From Streptomyces gobiensis (GTDB lineage: Bacteria > Actinomycetota > Actinomycetes > Streptomycetales > Streptomycetaceae), in assembly GCF_021216675.1 (NCBI RefSeq), contig NZ_CP086120.1, positions 3,078,501 to 3,142,500 on the forward strand: a stretch of 64,000 nt of DNA, given 5' to 3'. The stretch's first letter is position 1. Each line of letters opens with the position of its first letter. Positions 55,196 through 63,386 of the stretch are shown here, piece after piece. A program made the translations under genes and the position numbers. The notes under the pieces are model-generated. The model saw nothing but the letters and a program-made list of their open reading frames with translations. It was not told the DNA's origin and did no database searches.

Positions 55196-55804
55196 GCGCG
55201 CACCCCTGACACACCGACGGCCGCCCCCCAACCTGATGAACATGCTCGGGGCATTCGTGAACCCAGCGTAGTTCGCCGCATCCCGACCGTTAAGGGGCGG
55301 CTTCCCGGATGGCGGGAATCATCTTCGTACACCAGTGCGTTTGGGATTTCGGTCGGCGTCCCGCCGGCCGTGCCACCGAGCGGTCCGCCGCTTGTGCATG
55401 TGCACCGGCTGTGTGGCCGTGCGCCCGTCCGTGCGCTCTGTGCGAGGCCGGGCGGGAGCGTTTCCATGGGTCCTGCGTGGGTCGGCCCACTGCACTGGAT
55501 CCAGTGGGCTGGGGGATGCCACCGCCTCATTCCCCGCGGGCGGTGGTTCGGTCCGGGAGATGTTCACATCTCCCGGACCGTCATATGCGTTCCACATAGG
55601 CCTTGTATACGACCCAACAAGCGCCGACGTCTGGCCTGAAGTTGGCTGAATGTCGCTGTTTGAATCGCGGCTGCCCAGCCGCCAACTCCCCCGAACACGC
55701 CCATAAGCACGCCCCCTTCGCGCCTCTCTTGCGCCCTTCTCATGGCAGCATGGGCAGTTGCGGGCCAGGAGTCAGGCCAGGAGTCACAGGCGGAGGCGGC
55801 GGCT
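55196..55804. other. Divergent regulatory region with two hairpins
   Basis: No gene recognised. Palindromes: GCCCACTG...CCAGTGGGC at about 55484-55509 and GGTCCGGGAGATG / CATCTCCCGGACC at 55550-55579. Located between the divergent TPR-regulator and asparagine-synthase-like genes, so promoter or operator function is likely for at least one of them. Confidence 0.5.
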
Positions 55805-57958
55805 ATGCGGTGGTTGGTGGGATGGAACAGCACCGCCGCAACGGCGAGCCCCCGGACCCTGCACCCCGTCGGCTCCCAGCAACTGTGGTGCGACCCCGAC
55901 CCCTTGTGGGCGGTCGGCGACTGGCGGACCGACGAAGTACGGGTCGTCGAAGCCGACCCCGCCACCCGGCTCGCGGTCTTCGGCCGCTGCGGGGCGAGCG
56001 ATGACCAGCTACGCGTCGGGCTGTTCGCGGCGCGCGGCGGTGCCCTGCGCCATCTGACCGCCTGGCCCGGCTCCTATACGGCCGTCGCCCGCATCGGCCG
56101 CCGTATCGCCATCACCACCGACCTGGCCGGTGCCCGGCCCGTGTTCCACACCCCCTGGGCGGGCGGCACCGCCTACGCCACCGCCGCCCTGCCGCTCGCC
56201 GACCTCATCGAGGCCCAGCTCGACGTCAGCCACCTCGCCGCGCTGCTCGCCGCCCCCGACTCGCCCGAGGCGCTGGGCGACAGCACGCCCTACGCGGGTG
56301 TGCACCGCGTACCGCCCGGGCACGCGCTGATCCTGCGCGAGGGCGGCTCCCGGGAGATCGCCAGCTATGAGCCGACCGCGCCAACCGTCGTAGCCGCCCC
56401 GCCCCTTGACGCGGGAAAGGCGGTCGAGGGCGTACGGGAAGCCCTGGTCGAGGCCGTACGGGTACGGCTGGCCGCACCCCGGCACGCACCCGAGGGGGCG
56501 TACCCGGGCGGCGGCCCCGGCCTGGACGGGTACGACGGGCTGGACCCCGGCCCCATCCCCGGCATGGGCCCCGCCGAGCGGCGAGCCGGTCGCGGCGCTC
56601 CGGTGCCCGGCATCGGGGCGGACCTCTCCGGCGGCTCCGCCTCCGCCACCCTCGCCCTGCTCGCCGCCGGGCTGCCGGGCGTGCCCGGAACGATGTTCGG
56701 CACCCCGGGTACGACCGCCGGGGAACGGCTCCTGGCGGTCACCTTCAACGATCTGACGGGCGGCCATCCGGGCCATGGCGATACCAGCCGGGAAGCCGAG
56801 CTGGAGCGGGCCCGCGCGGTCGCGGAGAACCCCCGGCTGCACCATGTCATCGTGGCGGCCGGCGAAGAGGCGCTGCCGTACGCGGATCTGGACGGCGGAC
56901 CGCTGACCGATGAGCCGGGCCCCTCGCTGGTGTTCGCCGAGCGGCACCGCCGGCGGCTGTCCGCGGGCAGCGCGGACCATCTGACCGGCCACGGCGCCCG
57001 GCAGGTGCTCGACGCGCACCCGGCCCGCCTCGCCGATCTGCTGCTGGACCGAAGACGCCGCCATCTGCTGCGCCCGGTCGCCGCGCTGGCCCGTACCGGT
57101 CTGGCCGAGGGCTCGCGCGGCACGTCGGTGCTGGTGCCGCTGACCGTGTACCGCGCGGCGCGACGGCTCGCCCGTACGAGCCAGCGGGACGGCGTCACCC
57201 AGGCCGCGCGGCGGCTGCGCGAGGGCCAGTTCGGGGCCTCGGGCCCGTTGGAGGGCGCGCTCGGCGCCTCCCTCGCCGCGCTCACCTGGTGCCGCCCGGG
57301 ACCGGCCGCGCGCTGGCTGACCGGGGAGGCGCTGGCAGAAGTATCGGTTCGCCTGGAGAGTGCGGCGATCCGCTCCTCCCATACGGGCTTCAGCAGCCGC
57401 CCTGGCGTACGGCGGGCACGGGCGGCCCTCGCCCGGCAGGCGGCGGACTACCGGGTCCTGGAGCAGGCCGCCGAGATCCGCAGCCAGCGGCTGCACGCCC
57501 CGTTCCTGGACAACCAGGTCGTACGCGCCGCATGGGAGCTGCCCGAAGCGCTACGGGTACGGCCCGGGGCGCGGGCGGCGGTGCTGCGGACCGTACTCGC
57601 CGGGGCCGGGATCCACGATCTGCCGCCCGGCTGGGGCGCGACCTCGCATGCCGCGCACGCGGCGGCCGTACGGGCCGGGCTGCGGCTCGCGGTCGAGGAA
57701 CTGCTCGAGCTCTTCGACGCGCCGCTGCTCGCGGACGCGGGGCTGATTGAGGCGCGGGTCGTCCGGGAGGCGCTGTGGGCGGCCGCCGAGGGCGAGCCGC
57801 TCGCGCTGGACGGGCTGGCGGAGCTGGTCTCCACGGAGCTGTGGCTACGGCGGCTGCTGGCCCGGCGGGGTACGTGCTGGACGGGTTCGTCGGCGCCCCG
57901 CCAACGCGCGGTAGCCGCCGGCGTCCCCCAGGGCTCCCCCCTCCCCCCGGCCCACTGA
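55805..57958 (+). CDS. Asparagine synthase-related protein without glutaminase function
   Basis: About 717 residues from ATG 55805 (MRWLVGWNSTAATASPRTLH), behind GGAGG. An N-terminal Ntn-type domain (GVHRVPPGHALILREGG) lacks the usual Cys2, so it cannot use glutamine. The synthetase half has GADLSGGSASATLALLAAGL in place of SGG-x-DS; the Asp normally binding Mg-ATP is missing. HAPFLDNQVVRAAWELPEAL is the family C-terminal signature. It could be a degenerate amide or peptide ligase, similar to lasso cyclases in lacking Cys2. A Gly/Pro-rich insertion of ~40 residues sits just before the ATP loop. Substrate unknown. Confidence 0.8.
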   Translation: MRWLVGWNSTAATASPRTLHPVGSQQLWCDPDPLWAVGDWRTDEVRVVEADPATRLAVFGRCGASDDQLRVGLFAARGGALRHLTAWPGSYTAVARIGRRIAITTDLAGARPVFHTPWAGGTAYATAALPLADLIEAQLDVSHLAALLAAPDSPEALGDSTPYAGVHRVPPGHALILREGGSREIASYEPTAPTVVAAPPLDAGKAVEGVREALVEAVRVRLAAPRHAPEGAYPGGGPGLDGYDGLDPGPIPGMGPAERRAGRGAPVPGIGADLSGGSASATLALLAAGLPGVPGTMFGTPGTTAGERLLAVTFNDLTGGHPGHGDTSREAELERARAVAENPRLHHVIVAAGEEALPYADLDGGPLTDEPGPSLVFAERHRRRLSAGSADHLTGHGARQVLDAHPARLADLLLDRRRRHLLRPVAALARTGLAEGSRGTSVLVPLTVYRAARRLARTSQRDGVTQAARRLREGQFGASGPLEGALGASLAALTWCRPGPAARWLTGEALAEVSVRLESAAIRSSHTGFSSRPGVRRARAALARQAADYRVLEQAAEIRSQRLHAPFLDNQVVRAAWELPEALRVRPGARAAVLRTVLAGAGIHDLPPGWGATSHAAHAAAVRAGLRLAVEELLELFDAPLLADAGLIEARVVREALWAAAEGEPLALDGLAELVSTELWLRRLLARRGTCWTGSSAPRQRAVAAGVPQGSPLPPAH

Positions 57959-58412
57959 CCCGCCGCCCAGCCCCGCCCGGCTGCGGCTCCGCCGCGTGGC
58001 GGGGCTCCACCACGGGGCGGGCGGTCCCCGCCCCGGGGCCGGGTCTCCGCCCGGCTGCGGGGGTGCTGTGGGTGGGTTTCCCCGTATCCCGCCCCTTCCC
58101 GGAAACCGGGGAGTAGCCCCGGGCCCCGGGGTGGTCGGTGCGGCTCCGGTGGCCGGGTGTTGTGCCCACCCGTGCCGCCCCTCGGGCGGCCCGAGTGCCC
58201 ACAACATGGTGGGCTCCGGGGTTGCTGGGTGCGGGCCGGTGGCCCGTGTTGTGCCCACCCTTTCCCAGCTACCTCCCCCAGACTCCGTCTGGGAGGTGCC
58301 CCCAGGAGGTGCCCCCACGCCCCTCGGGCGGACCGAGTGCCCACAACGGGGTGGGGGTCTGGGGGCGCTAGCCCCCGGTTTCGGGAAGGGGTGGGATAGG
58401 GGTAATCCACCC
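57959..58412. repeat. Very GC-rich intergenic region with inverted repeat cassettes
   Basis: TGTTGTGCCCACCC occurs at about 58157 and 58246; the opposite orientation (GAGTGCCCACAAC followed by GGTGGG) at about 58192 and 58337. The block CCCTCGGGCGGxCCGAGTGCCCACAAC is present twice. Paired units form stem-loops. The convergent genes on either side suggest transcription stop or extragenic repetitive sequences. No ORF is supported. Confidence 0.55.
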
Positions 58413-60356
58413 CTAGCGGCAGTGGATTACCGAGTGGGCCCAGTCCGCCAGTGCGACCGTGCCGAACGGCGTATGCGGCTCAACGACCAGCCGCATCGTC
58501 GTCACACCACTCAGCGGCACACTCACCGGCACCGGCGGCTCCCCACCCCGCACCACACCGGACTGCCACAACTGCCGCTCATCGCCGTACACGGCGAACC
58601 GGATCGCGCCGGACCCCATCGTCAGGTCGTCGACACCGACCAGCGCCTCGTACGAGGCGCAGTCCCGGTTGAGGTCGATGGTCACGGACGACGGTGCGTT
58701 CACGGTAATCCCGTGCCCATACCGCTGGCCGCCGATCCGCAGATCCGAGCGCTGCCACACCCAGCTGCTGCTGCCGACCCGGATCTTCGGCTCATCGTCG
58801 CCGCCGAGGGCGTCCCAGCCGAGCTGGTTCACCTGATACGCGGCCGGAGCCGGCGCCGTAGGAGTCGGAGTGGGCGTGGGCGTGGGTGTGGGCGTAAGCG
58901 TCGGTGTCGGGGTGGGCGTGGGCGTAGGCGTGAGCGTGAACGTAGGCGTCGGGGTGGGCGTCGGGGTCAGCATCAGAGTAGGCGTCGGGGTGGGGGTGGG
59001 CGTCGGCGTAAGCCGCAGGGTCGTCGTGGAGGCCGACGGCGCGGCCGCCGCCGGTGTCCAGGGCGGCTGCTCCGGTTCCCGCTCCCGCTCCCGCTCCCGC
59101 TCCGGGGACAGCGACGGCGACGGCACGTTCGGCGCCGAAGACGGCTGTGCCTGCGCCGGCGGCGCAGGCGGATCCTTCTTCGGGTTCCCCGCCATCGCGA
59201 GGATCAGCGCCGCCGCCACCGCCGACGCGGCCAGCGCGCTCGCCGCGATACCGGCCTTCGCCGGGCCGCCGAGCCCTTCGGACGCCACACCCCCGGAAGC
59301 CCCCGCCCCGGCCTTGCCGCCCGCCGCCGCGGCCGTGCCCGTGGCGGCCGCCGCACCGGCGCCCCCCGCGATCGCACCGGCCGCCTTGACCGAGTACGTA
59401 GCCGCGAACCAGCCGATGACCGCGACCGGCAGCAGCGCACGCAGCCGCTTGTTGACGTTCTTGACCTCCAGCGCCGCCACACGGCACTTGGCGCACCCCG
59501 CCAAGTGCCTACGCAGCCCCCGCTCAGCCCGCACCCGCAGGCCCCCACGGGCATACGCGCCCAGCCGGTCGGCATAGCGGGCGCAGGCACCACCCGTTGT
59601 CAGCGACTCGTTCACATGAGCCTGGAGATACGCCTGCTTCAGGCCCTCCCGCGCCCGGTGCGCCAGCACCGCCGTGGCGTTGGCGGTCAGGCCCAGGATC
59701 GGGGCCACATCCTGGGGGGACGATTCCTCAACGGTGGTGTGCCACAGCACGGTCTGCCACCGCTCAGGCAGGGTACGGAAAGCCTGCACCACCATCGACT
59801 GCTCGGCCTCATGCATGGCCAGCACATCCGCGCCGAGGTCGAGGGTGTCCTCCTCGCTGGCCCGCGATCCGACCGCCGACACCGCGAACACCGCGAAGTC
59901 CTCGACCAGGTGCTCACGCTTGGCCGTCCTGCCCCAGGCCGCGGCGGCATGCCGCACAGCGGTCAGCAGATAGGCCCGCACTGCGGTGTCCGGCCCCCTG
60001 CCGCCCTGTACCGCCTGGAGCGTACGGGCGAACACCTCATTGGTGAGGTCATCCGCCGTGTCGGAGTCCCGGCAACACGTACGGGCGTACCGGCGTACGG
60101 CTTCCGCATGGCGCCGGTAGAGCTCGTCGTACGCCTCGGGGTCACCGCTACGCATCCGGGACACCAACTCGGTGTCACCAACGGGCTCTTCCCCATGTCC
60201 CGGCTGTCCCGGCTGACCCGGCTGTCCCGGAAGCCCCGGCTGGGACCCGGTCGCCTTGCGCTGCTGCGGCACTGAGCGCCGCCCCCGCCGACCACCTGAC
60301 TCACCCGGCTTGCGCCTGTCCCCGTCGTGCGGTTCATTCCGCCCGTCAACACCCAT
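58413..60356 (-). CDS. Single-chain ECF sigma factor with zinc finger, membrane segment and extracytoplasmic carbohydrate-binding-like domain
   Basis: 647 residues from ATG 60356. The sigma-70 regions 2 and 4 are at ~65-235 (GDTELVSRMRSGDPEAYDEL, DLTNEVFARTLQAV, VAPILGLTANATAVLAHRAR). A zf-HC2-like anti-sigma motif follows (RRHLAGCAKCRVAALE, ~275), then a hydrophobic helix (AALILAMAG) near 400-425. Next come a ~60-residue Thr-Pro linker and an NPCBM-type domain (GWDALGGDDEPKIRVGSSSW, GSGAIRFAVYGDERQLW) at the C-terminus, outside the membrane. Such sigma factors with a C-terminal extension are known in actinobacteria; regulated proteolysis would free the sigma part. Confidence 0.88.
   Translation of the reverse strand: MGVDGRNEPHDGDRRKPGESGGRRGRRSVPQQRKATGSQPGLPGQPGQPGQPGHGEEPVGDTELVSRMRSGDPEAYDELYRRHAEAVRRYARTCCRDSDTADDLTNEVFARTLQAVQGGRGPDTAVRAYLLTAVRHAAAAWGRTAKREHLVEDFAVFAVSAVGSRASEEDTLDLGADVLAMHEAEQSMVVQAFRTLPERWQTVLWHTTVEESSPQDVAPILGLTANATAVLAHRAREGLKQAYLQAHVNESLTTGGACARYADRLGAYARGGLRVRAERGLRRHLAGCAKCRVAALEVKNVNKRLRALLPVAVIGWFAATYSVKAAGAIAGGAGAAAATGTAAAAGGKAGAGASGGVASEGLGGPAKAGIAASALAASAVAAALILAMAGNPKKDPPAPPAQAQPSSAPNVPSPSLSPEREREREREPEQPPWTPAAAAPSASTTTLRLTPTPTPTPTPTLMLTPTPTPTPTFTLTPTPTPTPTPTLTPTPTPTPTPTPTAPAPAAYQVNQLGWDALGGDDEPKIRVGSSSWVWQRSDLRIGGQRYGHGITVNAPSSVTIDLNRDCASYEALVGVDDLTMGSGAIRFAVYGDERQLWQSGVVRGGEPPVPVSVPLSGVTTMRLVVEPHTPFGTVALADWAHSVIHCR
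58862..59014 (-). repeat. Hexamer-based microsatellite encoding the Thr-Pro linker
   Basis: About 25 copies of GTGGGC/GTAGGC-type hexamers on the plus strand encode (TP)n on the minus strand, interrupted by a few codons (TLML, TFTL). Copy number could change by slippage without breaking the frame. Confidence 0.8.
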
Positions 60357-60510
60357 CGCGGAAGCCCCCCGACACGCTGTTTCTCTCCAACTTCCAGAAG
60401 CGTGCCACACGGTCGTGTCAAAGGAGCCAGCCCTGCGACTCAACCACTCGTCCGGGGTGACCCCACGCCGCGAGGCCGTGAAACCCACCCGTATGGGTGA
60501 TGCGAAATTG

Positions 60511-60552
60511 CCTGGCCCGTACAGGCCCGGTAAAGGACCTGTACGGGCCAGG
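60511..60552. terminator. 15-bp hairpin downstream of the TetR gene
   Basis: CCTGGCCCGTACAGG and its exact complement, 12-base loop. Located just after the TetR stop (60581, minus strand). Confidence 0.8.
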
Positions 60553-60580
60553 CGAAGGACCAGGACTCGTATCGGGACCG

Positions 60581-61426
60581 TCAGACGCCCGGTCGGGACC
60601 GCAGTCCTTCCAGCAGGATGTCCAGCAGCCGGGTCGAGGCCTCGGCCTGCTGCGCGGCGTCCGGCAGCGAGGGCGCGGCTGTGGCTATCACCAGCAGCAC
60701 ATCAGCGACCGTCACATCGGAGCGCAGCTCACCAGCCGCGCGGGCCCGCTGCACCAGCTGCCCGACCACGTTCAACAGCTCCGTGGCGCTCCGGTCCTCC
60801 GGCTGGAAGCCATCCAGCTCCACCCCCGGAGCTTCGGAAGCCTCGCCAGCCTCGGGAGCCGTCTGCTGCTCGACCAGCCGCAGCTCCGGCGTCTGCGCGT
60901 TATCCACCGACTGCCGCTGCTGCGGCACCCGCGGCTCATGCTCACGCCCATAGACGCCGACGACGCCATCGACGCCTACGACCCCTGCGAACTCTTCCGC
61001 GTCCGGCGCCCCGACCCGCAGGACCCGCGGCGGCAGCAGCCGCCCAGCGCCCGAGGCCACTGATGTGCGCAGAAACCGTGAAAGAGCCGACCACGGCTCC
61101 TCCTCCTGCCCCAGCGCTGCCCGAGCCTGCTCGGTCAGCCGGGCTGTCTCCTCCTCCGCTATCCGTCGGACCAGCACGTCCTTGCTGGGGAAGCGGCGAT
61201 ACACCGTCCCCACACCGACCCGGGCCCGGCGCGCCACATCCTCCATGGGCGCGCCATACCCCAGCTCGCCAAAGACCTCGCGAGCCGCGCGCAGTACGTG
61301 TTCCAGATTCCGCTGGGCGTCGACCCGCAATGGCGTGGTCCGGCCGCCGCCCCCGCTCATCCCTTCGGAAGCGACAAGGGTCGCCTCATGAGAGCGCTGA
61401 ACGTCATGAATGCCCTGAATGCGCAT
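60581..61426 (-). CDS. atrA: TetR-family regulator, probable AtrA orthologue
   Basis: 281 residues from ATG 61426 behind GGGGGAA (ATG 61360 is an alternative with no properly spaced site). The HTH is in QRNLEHVLRAAREVFGELGY then MEDVARRARVGVGTVYRRFP. The ligand domain begins EEEPWSALSRFLRTSVASGA. AtrA activates antibiotic genes in S. coelicolor. The assignment rests on recalled sequence and on the neighbourhood (ndh divergent on one side, the sigma factor on the other). Confidence 0.6.
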   Translation of the reverse strand: MRIQGIHDVQRSHEATLVASEGMSGGGGRTTPLRVDAQRNLEHVLRAAREVFGELGYGAPMEDVARRARVGVGTVYRRFPSKDVLVRRIAEEETARLTEQARAALGQEEEPWSALSRFLRTSVASGAGRLLPPRVLRVGAPDAEEFAGVVGVDGVVGVYGREHEPRVPQQRQSVDNAQTPELRLVEQQTAPEAGEASEAPGVELDGFQPEDRSATELLNVVGQLVQRARAAGELRSDVTVADVLLVIATAAPSLPDAAQQAEASTRLLDILLEGLRSRPGV

Positions 61427-61745
61427 ATGTGTTCCCCCGGTAATGACTGTCTCCCCCCGGAGACTCCCCGTCTTACCGTCGTGGCGATGAGGGTCACCCC
61501 CGTCACCCCGACGAAGTAAGAACATAGTTGAGCGGTGGTCATGAGAGAAGAGGGCGGTTCCGGCCGGACTGCCCCCCGATCGGAGTACAACCCTGGTCCG
61601 TCCCCTTTGGTGGCACCTCGCCTCACCCCAGGAACCTTGCTGACCTGGACTTTCATCCTACGGGCCCACTCTGCGGCCAAACCGGAGCCCCCACCTCCCC
61701 CGGTCACACATTTATCGAGACCTGTGGACAAACATCCGTCTGTGG
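61427..61745. other. Divergent promoter region between TetR and NDH-2 genes
   Basis: No ORF supported. The region 61480-61530 (GACGAAGTAAGAACATAG) is the most AT-rich part and may hold promoter elements for one of the divergent genes; the TetR protein may bind here. No clear palindrome found. Confidence 0.4.
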
Positions 61746-63221
61746 GTGCGTCATGGACAGGTGACGCATGGACAGAGGCATGGGCAAGGGCCAAAGGCGA
61801 CCAAGGATTCAGCACCAGCACCCGCACTGGGAGCAGGACTGGGAGCAGCGCGGGAGCCAGCGCGCATCCTCGTGGTCGGCGGTGGCTATGTCGGCATGTA
61901 CACCGCCCTCCGCCTGCAGAAAAAGCTCAAGCACGAGCTCAAGATGGGGCGTGAGGGACGCGGTGGTGTCGAGATCGTCCTCATCAGCCCCGAGTCGTAT
62001 ATGACGTACCAGCCCTTCCTCCCCGAAGCCGGCGCGGGCAATATCTCCCCGCGCCATGTCGTCGTCCCGCTGCGCCGCGTACTGCCCGACTGCAAGATCC
62101 TGGTCGGTGAGGCCAAGGCCATCGACCACGCGAAGCGCGTCGCCACGGTCCAGACCCTTGCCACCGAGGAACGGGACGACACCGGCCCTCTTCAGCTGGG
62201 TTACGACGAGCTGGTGCTCGCCCCCGGCTCCATCTCCCGTGCCCTGCCCATCCCCGGTCTCGCCGACTTCGGCATTGGCTTCAAGACCGTCGAAGAGGCC
62301 ATCGGCCTGCGCAATCACGTCCTCGAACAGCTCGACATCGCGTCCTCCACCCGCAATCCGGAGATCCGGGACGCCGCCCTCACCTTCGTCTTCGTCGGCG
62401 GCGGCTACGCCGGTGTCGAAGCCCTTGGCGAGCTGGAGGACATGGCCCGCTACGCCTGCCGCTACTACCACAACCTCAGCCCCGAGGAGCAGAAGTGGAT
62501 CCTCGTCGAGGCGAGCGACAAGATCCTTCCCGAGGTCGGCGAGGAGATGGGCAAGTACGCCGTACGGGAGCTACGCGGCCGTAACATCGATGTCCGCCTG
62601 GAAACCCTGCTCAAATCCTGCGAGGACCGTGTCGCCGTACTCAGCGACGGCTCGCGCCATCCCTGTCGCACGCTCGTATGGACCGCGGGCGTCAAACCGC
62701 ACCCCATCCTCGCCGCCACTGATCTCCCCCTGACGGAACGCGGCAGCCTGCGCTGTGCCGCGACCCTCCAGATCGACGGTACGGAGCACGCCTGGGCCGC
62801 CGGTGACGCCGCCGCGGTCCCTGACCTCTCCGCCAAGGATCCGGACGCGGAGTGCGCCCCCAACGCCCAGCACGCCGTCCGCCAGGCGCGCGTTCTCGGC
62901 GACAACCTCGCTGCGTCGCTGCGCGGTAAGCCGCTGACCGTCTACCGCCACTCGTACGCGGGTTCTGTCGCTTCCCTCGGCCTCCACAAGGGAGTCGCCC
63001 GCGTATACGGTCGCAAGCTCAAGGGCTACCCCGCCTGGTTCATGCACCGCGTTTACCACCTCAGCCGGGTGCCGACCGTCAACCGCAAGGCTCGCGTACT
63101 CGCCGAATGGACACTCGCCGGATTCTTCAAGAGAGAGATCGTCTCCCTTGGTTCCCTGGAACACCCCAGGGCCGAGTTCGAGATGGCCGCCGGAGAAGGC
63201 CGCCGTCCCGGGGACCGCTGA
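61746..63221 (+). CDS. ndh: Type II NADH dehydrogenase (NDH-2)
   Basis: 491 residues from GTG 61746 (GTG 61761 possible). The first ~40 residues are a variable extension. FAD fold RILVVGGGYVGMYTALRLQK; NADH fold TFVFVGGGYAGVEALGELED; quinone-side CAPNAQHAVRQARVLGDN and the membrane-binding C-terminal helix EWTLAGFFKREIVSLGSLE. It oxidises NADH and reduces quinone without proton pumping. Convergent with no other gene; it transcribes toward the PAS protein. Confidence 0.92.
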   Translation: MRHGQVTHGQRHGQGPKATKDSAPAPALGAGLGAAREPARILVVGGGYVGMYTALRLQKKLKHELKMGREGRGGVEIVLISPESYMTYQPFLPEAGAGNISPRHVVVPLRRVLPDCKILVGEAKAIDHAKRVATVQTLATEERDDTGPLQLGYDELVLAPGSISRALPIPGLADFGIGFKTVEEAIGLRNHVLEQLDIASSTRNPEIRDAALTFVFVGGGYAGVEALGELEDMARYACRYYHNLSPEEQKWILVEASDKILPEVGEEMGKYAVRELRGRNIDVRLETLLKSCEDRVAVLSDGSRHPCRTLVWTAGVKPHPILAATDLPLTERGSLRCAATLQIDGTEHAWAAGDAAAVPDLSAKDPDAECAPNAQHAVRQARVLGDNLAASLRGKPLTVYRHSYAGSVASLGLHKGVARVYGRKLKGYPAWFMHRVYHLSRVPTVNRKARVLAEWTLAGFFKREIVSLGSLEHPRAEFEMAAGEGRRPGDR

Positions 63222-63386
63222 CGGATGTCATTCCCCTCGGCCACACTGGACATGTGACCATGGGTGGGCTCGCATTAGCGAAGAGTCACGAGTCAGCCAG
63301 CAGCACCCCAGCAGCACCCCCCAGCAGCACCCCCAGACCCCCGACAGAACCTCATAGCCCCTCAGCAGAATCGGATCTGAACCGCA

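Noticed and set aside
58870..59577. Gly/Val-rich plus-strand ORF
   Set aside because: Antisense of the Thr-Pro linker repeat of the sigma factor.
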